Assembly: GCA_030148225.1 (NCBI GenBank) | Contig: JASBTX010000014.1 | Span: 1-41,220, forward strand | Length of the DNA: 41,220 nt | Direction of reading: 5' to 3' | Source of the DNA: Paracoccaceae bacterium | GTDB taxonomy: Bacteria > Pseudomonadota > Alphaproteobacteria > Rhodobacterales > Rhodobacteraceae | In this document: piece by piece, positions 37,123 through 41,220 of the stretch | How the letters are laid out: each line of letters starts with the position of its first letter | Position numbering within the stretch: position 1 is the stretch's first letter | The notes under the pieces: generated by a model | Database searches by the model: none | What the model saw: the letters and a program-made list of their open reading frames with translations, nothing else | Told to the model about the DNA's origin: nothing | Position numbers and translations under genes: made by a program

Positions 37123-38253
37123 CTAAATCTGAGCGGCCCGTGATGCCGTCTCTTCCGTCTTGAAAACCATATCTAGGATGAGCGCGGCAGGGTCAAGGTT
37201 CACCCGCCGTCCATGCGCCGCCCGCGCGCCCAGCACCTCGGCGGCCTCGGCCCAGAGGCGCGCGGCGCGCGCATTTGGACAGAGCCGGGCAAAAAGCGTG
37301 GCCTCACCCCGCGCGGCCTGATGTTCAGGCGGCTGAATGCCGGCCCGCGCCAGCCGCGACAGAAACAGCGCATAAAGCTCGAGCGTCAGGCGAAACCGTT
37401 CCTCGCGCCCGCGCCCGGCATGGGTCTCGGCAAATGTGTTGAGCCGCGCCCGGTCCGGGCTGGGATAGGTGGCGAGGATGGCGACAATTTCGGCATAAAG
37501 GGCAAGCCCGTCATGCTTCATCAACTCAAGCGCCCGGCCAGCCGAACCGCCCGCCAGTTCGCTTAGCGCAGCCGCCTGCCCACCCAGATCAATACCGTGC
37601 CCGTCCAGCACATTGCGCAGATCATCCTCTGCAAGGGGCGCGCAGCGCAGCAGGCGGCAGCGCGACCTGATCGTGGGCAACAGCCCGGACGGCTGATGGC
37701 TGATCAGGATCAGCGTTGTGTCCGATGGTGGCTCTTCCAGCAGTTTGAGCAGGGCATTGGCTGCGTTGACGTTCATCTCGTCTGCGCTGTCGATCAGCAC
37801 CACCCGGTGCCCGCCATCGGCGGCAGAGAGCGCCAGAAAGGATTTAAGGCGCCGCACCTCGTCAACCGGTATCTCCTGTTTCAGCCTGCCGGCCTTGTCG
37901 TCATAGGGCCTGCGCAACAGGAAAAAACGCGGCTCGGACAGTGCATTCAGGCGCTGGTTCACAGGATGATCTGGATCGGTCTCCAGCGTCCGCGGCGGCG
38001 TTTCCTCTCCGGCGAAAAGGCCACCTTCTTCTTCTGCCGGTTGGGTCAGCAGGAAACGGGTGATTTTCCAGCCCAGCGTCGCCTTGCCGATGCCCCTCGG
38101 TCCCGCGATCAGCCATGCGTGATGGGCGCGTCCGGATCGATGCGCCGCGATGAAACGCGCTTCGGCCTCCTCTTGCCCGATCAGTTGAACGGTATCGCGC
38201 GGATGCGCCACGCCCTCAATACGGTCGGCTTCGGGCAGGGCGGTTTCGGTCAT
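37123..38253 (-). CDS. holB: DNA polymerase III subunit delta' (HolB)
   Basis: A 376-residue AAA+ clamp-loader subunit. The P-loop-like GPRGIGKAT is at about residues 52-60, NAANALLKLLEEPP and SRCRLLRC are the conserved delta'/gamma segments, and no intact arginine-finger motif is evident, as usual for delta'. It helps load the sliding clamp. The start ATG 38253 overlaps the tmk stop by four bases; longer frames to 38328 lie inside tmk and are rejected. Between it and tatD there are six bases. Confidence 0.95.
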   Translation of the reverse strand: MTETALPEADRIEGVAHPRDTVQLIGQEEAEARFIAAHRSGRAHHAWLIAGPRGIGKATLGWKITRFLLTQPAEEEGGLFAGEETPPRTLETDPDHPVNQRLNALSEPRFFLLRRPYDDKAGRLKQEIPVDEVRRLKSFLALSAADGGHRVVLIDSADEMNVNAANALLKLLEEPPSDTTLILISHQPSGLLPTIRSRCRLLRCAPLAEDDLRNVLDGHGIDLGGQAAALSELAGGSAGRALELMKHDGLALYAEIVAILATYPSPDRARLNTFAETHAGRGREERFRLTLELYALFLSRLARAGIQPPEHQAARGEATLFARLCPNARAARLWAEAAEVLGARAAHGRRVNLDPAALILDMVFKTEETASRAAQI

Positions 38254-38882
38254 AGCCGCGCCTGCACCTGTGCCAGCACATCCGCCGCCACGGCGTCGAT
38301 GCCGCGCCCGCCATCGATCAGGCGGCATCGCTCAGGAAACTCATCCGCCAGCCGCCGAAATCCCTCACGCAGGCGGATCTGAAAGGCGGTGCCGAATTCC
38401 TCGAACCGGTCTTCGCCGCTCTGTCGCGCCAGCCCCCGCCCCAGCGCGGTTTCGGGGTCCATGTCGATGATCAGCGTCAGATCGGGTTCGCGCCGGATCA
38501 TCGTGGCATGCAGCTGATCGACAATCGGGCGCAGTTCGCCCCGCGTTGCACCCTGATAGACACGCGTGGAATCGGCAAACCGGTCAGAGATTACGATCCT
38601 GCCCGCCGCAAGGGCAGGGGTGATTGTCCGCTCCAGATGATCACGGCGCGCCGCGGTGAAAAGCAGGATCTCGGTCTCCGCCGACCAGCGCCCCGGCGCA
38701 CCCTCGACCAGCAATCTGCGAATATCCTCGGCCCCGTCAGAACCGCCGGGTTCGCGGGTCAGCACCACATCGTGACCCGCGCTGCGCAGCCTGTCGTGCA
38801 ACAGCCTGGCCTGTGTCGATTTTCCCGAACCGTCGATCCCCTCGAATGTCAGAAACATGCCCGGCATCTGACGTTGGGTCAA
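38250..38882 (-). CDS. tmk: Thymidylate kinase
   Basis: A 210-residue kinase with P-loop GIDGSGKST (about 15-23), the DR-type TREPGGSDGAEDIR and the lid-like ISDRFADSTRVYQG. It phosphorylates dTMP to dTDP. The start ATG 38882 overlaps the dacA-type stop by four bases; in-frame Met6 and Met9 are alternatives closer to the fold start. tmk-holB adjacency is common in bacteria and supports the call. Confidence 0.96.
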   Translation of the reverse strand: MTQRQMPGMFLTFEGIDGSGKSTQARLLHDRLRSAGHDVVLTREPGGSDGAEDIRRLLVEGAPGRWSAETEILLFTAARRDHLERTITPALAAGRIVISDRFADSTRVYQGATRGELRPIVDQLHATMIRREPDLTLIIDMDPETALGRGLARQSGEDRFEEFGTAFQIRLREGFRRLADEFPERCRLIDGGRGIDAVAADVLAQVQARL

Positions 38883-40048
38883 AGCTGTTCGGCCGCCTTG
38901 CCGATGATGGCCTGAAACAGGATCTGCGCGGCGATCGAGACCCGGGTCATGAACCCGCCCCGCTCAACCGCGTTCGCCGCGATCAGCGGCACGCGCTGAT
39001 CCTCGGTATTGGGCCCGGTGATGATCAACTCGCCCAGCGGCTGCGCCTCTTCGATAGGTGCCTCGATCGGCACTTCATATTCGACCCGGGCCTCCAGCTT
39101 TTCACTGTCAAGGATCGGTAACAGAAGTGTCAGATCTTCTGCCGCGACCAGTGGCACGGTCTCGGATTCGCCCATCCACAGCTCGGCTTCGGCAAATTCC
39201 GTGCCTTTGGTCACAATGGTCTTTTCGACAAACTGGCGAAACGCCCAGTTTATGATCCGCTCGCCTTCATCGGCGCGGTCCTGCTCGGACTGCAGGCCGG
39301 TGATCACGAAAATGATCCGCCGCTCACCCTGACGGGCCGAACCGACAAGGCCATAGCCCGCCTCTTCGGTATGGCCTGTCTTCAGGCCATCGGCGCCGAT
39401 CCCCAGCCCCAAAAGCGGGTTGCGGTTGTTCTGTGTGATGCCGTCCCAGGTAAAGCTTCGCTGTGAAAACATCGGGTAGTATTCGGGAAATTCCGTCATC
39501 AGGCGCAGGGCCAGCGTGCCCAGATCGCGCATGCTCATCCGCTGTCCGGGATCGGGCCAGCCCGAGGAATTCACAAAGTTTGATGCCGTCATGCCCAGAT
39601 CGACTGCCCGTGCTGTCATCTGGGCGGCAAACACATCCTCATCTCCGGCCAGCCCTTCGGCGACCACAATGCATGCGTCATTGCCTGACTGCACGATGAT
39701 GCCGGGGATGAGGTCGCGTACCGCCACGCGCGAGCCTTCGCGCAGGAACATCTTCGATCCACCCTTGGCCGCCGCCTTGGGCGAGACGCGGAATTTCGTA
39801 TCCATTGTCACAATGCCGCTTTGGAGCGCCTCAAAGAGCATGTTCAGCGTCATCAGCTTGGACATAGACGCCGGCGGCAACGGCACATCGGCATTCTTTT
39901 CCATCAGGACGGTGCCCGTGGTCACATCAAGCACATAGGCCGCCGTGGCGCGTGTCTCGAACGCGCTGACGCTGACTGTCAGGGTGAACCAGAGGCACAA
40001 AGCGCCCGTAATTACCCGCAATAAATTACCCGCTGACTGCATAGGCAT
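38879..40048 (-). CDS. dacA: D-alanyl-D-alanine carboxypeptidase (DacA/PBP5 type)
   Basis: A 389-residue penicillin-binding protein. After a signal peptide (cleavage near VSVSA-F, residue 29), the active-site Ser61 is in SMSK (61-64), SGN is at 121-123 and KTG at 223-225. The C-terminal domain ends in an amphipathic helix (SIAAQILFQAIIGKAAEQL), the membrane anchor. It removes the terminal D-Ala from peptidoglycan pentapeptides. The ATG overlaps the SPOR gene by 23 bases with no good ribosome binding site, so coupling is likely; Met3 at 40042 is an alternative. dacA is used for the family; dacC/dacD cannot be excluded. Confidence 0.93.
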   Translation of the reverse strand: MPMQSAGNLLRVITGALCLWFTLTVSVSAFETRATAAYVLDVTTGTVLMEKNADVPLPPASMSKLMTLNMLFEALQSGIVTMDTKFRVSPKAAAKGGSKMFLREGSRVAVRDLIPGIIVQSGNDACIVVAEGLAGDEDVFAAQMTARAVDLGMTASNFVNSSGWPDPGQRMSMRDLGTLALRLMTEFPEYYPMFSQRSFTWDGITQNNRNPLLGLGIGADGLKTGHTEEAGYGLVGSARQGERRIIFVITGLQSEQDRADEGERIINWAFRQFVEKTIVTKGTEFAEAELWMGESETVPLVAAEDLTLLLPILDSEKLEARVEYEVPIEAPIEEAQPLGELIITGPNTEDQRVPLIAANAVERGGFMTRVSIAAQILFQAIIGKAAEQL

Positions 40049-40895
40049 CTGAATAGCCCAATGCCTTGATCTTTTTCAACAGCTGTCCGCGTTCAATTGG
40101 TGTTGAAGAGGGGCCCACGATCACGCGCCAGAATGTTTTTCCCCTTGAATCCTGTCGTTTGATGATCGGGACCATGCCATCTTGACGCAGCCGTTCGCCG
40201 GTGCGCGTGGCGTTGGCCTCGACCGAGTAGAAACCGATCTGCAGATAGGGTTTGGCCATCAGCGAAGACTGGTTCGGCACGTTGACCGCCGCCGCCGCAG
40301 GCTGGATGGCCGCGACCTCTTCGGTTTCACCGGCGTCGACCTGCTCCAGCGCCGCCGCCGCCGCCTCGAGCGGGCCAAGCGGCGAGGCCTCGATATCGTC
40401 TTCGGCGGCAATTGTGGCCAGCGTCGGCGCGGTCTCGGGGTCCGGCACCTCTTCCTTGCGCAGTGCCGTGACATTCAGAAGCGTCGGCTGACCTGCCAGA
40501 ATCTCGATGGCGTCGGCCGCATCGGATGAAATCTGGATCGACGGGCCGGGATTTTCGCGTTCGCGCCGAAAGAGCGCGCCGATCACGAACTTGCCATTGG
40601 CCTCGTTGCGGATGATCACGCGTTCGGGATCCTTGACATCGGGATGCGCGACCCAGACGCCGCCCAGCGACGGCCGCCCGTCCCAAAGCCCGGTCTCGGT
40701 CACCTGAAAGACATCGGGCGCTTCGACATCGCGCTCTACCAGCCGCGTCGAGGTCGAGCTTGCCCGGCTCGCCGTATCATTCCCGCCGTTTTTTCCTTTG
40801 AACAAAGGGAATTGGCCGGTGCCTTCGGCGCAGCCGGCCAAAATGCCGGACAGCACAAAAATACCCAAAACATTCCTGAAACGCCCGCCTGCCAT
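40026..40895 (-). CDS. SPOR-domain lipoprotein
   Basis: A 289-residue lipoprotein. It begins MAGGRFRNVLGIFVLSGILA and then G-Cys22, a clear lipobox (LAGC). A long low-complexity linker with many Ala, Glu and Asp follows, and the C-terminal 80 residues are a SPOR domain (YLQIGFYSVEANATRTGERL to AYAVSG). SPOR domains bind denuded glycan strands at the septum, so a role in division or as an RlpA-type lytic transglycosylase partner is possible; no DPBB domain is evident. The start ATG 40895 is supported by AAGGGG six bases upstream and the lipobox position; longer frames running into tRNA-Ser are artefacts. It heads the dacA-tmk-holB operon. The 233 bp upstream hold no other recognisable gene. 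Confidence 0.85.
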   Translation of the reverse strand: MAGGRFRNVLGIFVLSGILAGCAEGTGQFPLFKGKNGGNDTASRASSTSTRLVERDVEAPDVFQVTETGLWDGRPSLGGVWVAHPDVKDPERVIIRNEANGKFVIGALFRRERENPGPSIQISSDAADAIEILAGQPTLLNVTALRKEEVPDPETAPTLATIAAEDDIEASPLGPLEAAAAALEQVDAGETEEVAAIQPAAAAVNVPNQSSLMAKPYLQIGFYSVEANATRTGERLRQDGMVPIIKRQDSRGKTFWRVIVGPSSTPIERGQLLKKIKALGYSDAYAVSG

Positions 40896-41090
40896 TTCAC
40901 GCCCCTTGTTTTGTTCTTCATTTCTGCGCTGGTCCCGTTTCTGCGTTCGGGGCTCTGATTTGCGCATAAATATAACTGCTTGGTCGGGAACATAGCTATT
41001 TTTCACCGGTTTGGGAAGCCATCGGCTGCAATTCCCGCCCCATCCCGGCAAAGGCGCGCCAATCCGGCCACATCCGCGCAAAAGCGACGC

Positions 41091-41119
41091 TTTCAGAATC
41101 ACGATACCGGCGATAAAGA
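41091..41119 (+). promoter_or_regulatory. Possible promoter of tRNA-Ser
   Basis: TTTCAG (41091-41096), a 17-bp spacer and TAAAGA (41114-41119) end nine bases before the tRNA. The spacing is right but the -35 is a weak match. Confidence 0.35.
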
Positions 41120-41128
41120 GACCCGGTC

Positions 41129-41218
41129 GGAGGAGTGGCAGAGTGGTTGAATGCACCGGTCTTGAAAACCGACGTAGGTGAAAGTCTACCGTGGGTTCGA
41201 ATCCCACCTCCTCCGCCA
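41129..41218 (+). tRNA. tRNA-Ser(UGA)
   Basis: The 90-nt class II tRNA has acceptor GGAGGAG/CTCCTCC, anticodon loop CTTGAAA with TGA at 41163-41165, a long variable arm (GTAGGTGAAAGTCTAC), T-loop GGGTTCGAATCCC and an encoded CCA. It reads UCA codons. It lies at the right edge and is complete. Confidence 0.97.
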
Positions 41219-41220
41219 CT

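Noticed and set aside
40896..41219. N-terminal extension of the SPOR gene starting MAEEVGFEPT
   Set aside because: A familiar artefact from the antisense of tRNA-Ser; the lipobox and ribosome binding site place the start at 40895.

Overview
The window is a GC-rich alphaproteobacterial chromosome segment, most likely from a marine Rhodobacteraceae (Roseobacter-group) bacterium. The reasons are the protein style of GyrA, TrmFO and DacA, the tripartite TRAP transporter, PaaABCDE-Z, the five-step Hut pathway with HutF and HutG, and short GC-rich intergenic hairpins. The assignment rests on sequence style and gene content only. No integrase, transposase, phage gene or CRISPR array was found.

Positions 1-7722 are almost all on the minus strand and mostly housekeeping: gluQ (cut by the left edge), trmFO, a secreted di-heme peroxidase, a small VOC protein, gyrA, dsbB and a YqaA/DedA-type membrane protein. 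The gap between the peroxidase and the VOC gene holds one perfect and two near-perfect DnaA boxes.

Positions 7825-20137 are on the plus strand. After a YpfJ-type zinc peptidase come two catabolic operons separated by tRNA-Leu(CAA). The first is a TRAP transporter (dctP, dctQ, dctM) with a PhzS-like flavin monooxygenase inserted between dctP and dctQ. The second is a tightly overlapping set: gntR, a DapA-like aldolase/lyase, an aldehyde dehydrogenase, a ProC-like dehydrogenase, an MttB-like protein and a DAO-type oxidase. Together they look like uptake and breakdown of an N-methylated, probably cyclic, compound. An N-methylpyridinium carboxylate such as homarine is a good candidate, but the substrate is inferred. 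This is the most interesting part of the window.

Positions 20325-25984 encode paaABCDE and paaZ, the phenylacetyl-CoA epoxidase and ring-opening module, without paaK, paaG, paaJ or a regulator nearby. Positions 26048-33416 hold histidine degradation: hutC, then hutF (minus) diverging from hutI-hutH-hutG-hutU (plus) across a 76-bp gap that contains a clear HutC-type operator. Histidine would go to urocanate (HutH), imidazolonepropionate (HutU), formiminoglutamate (HutI), formylglutamate (HutF) and glutamate plus formate (HutG).

Positions 33432-40895 are minus strand: a PanB-like protein that has lost its usual metal ligands, tRNA-Gly(GCC), and a coupled operon read from right to left, SPOR lipoprotein, DacA-type carboxypeptidase, tmk, holB, tatD, a PhnP-like hydrolase and an AEC transporter, ending at a strong inverted-repeat terminator. 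tRNA-Ser(UGA) lies at the right edge. No stretch over 300 bases lacks both a protein and an RNA gene.
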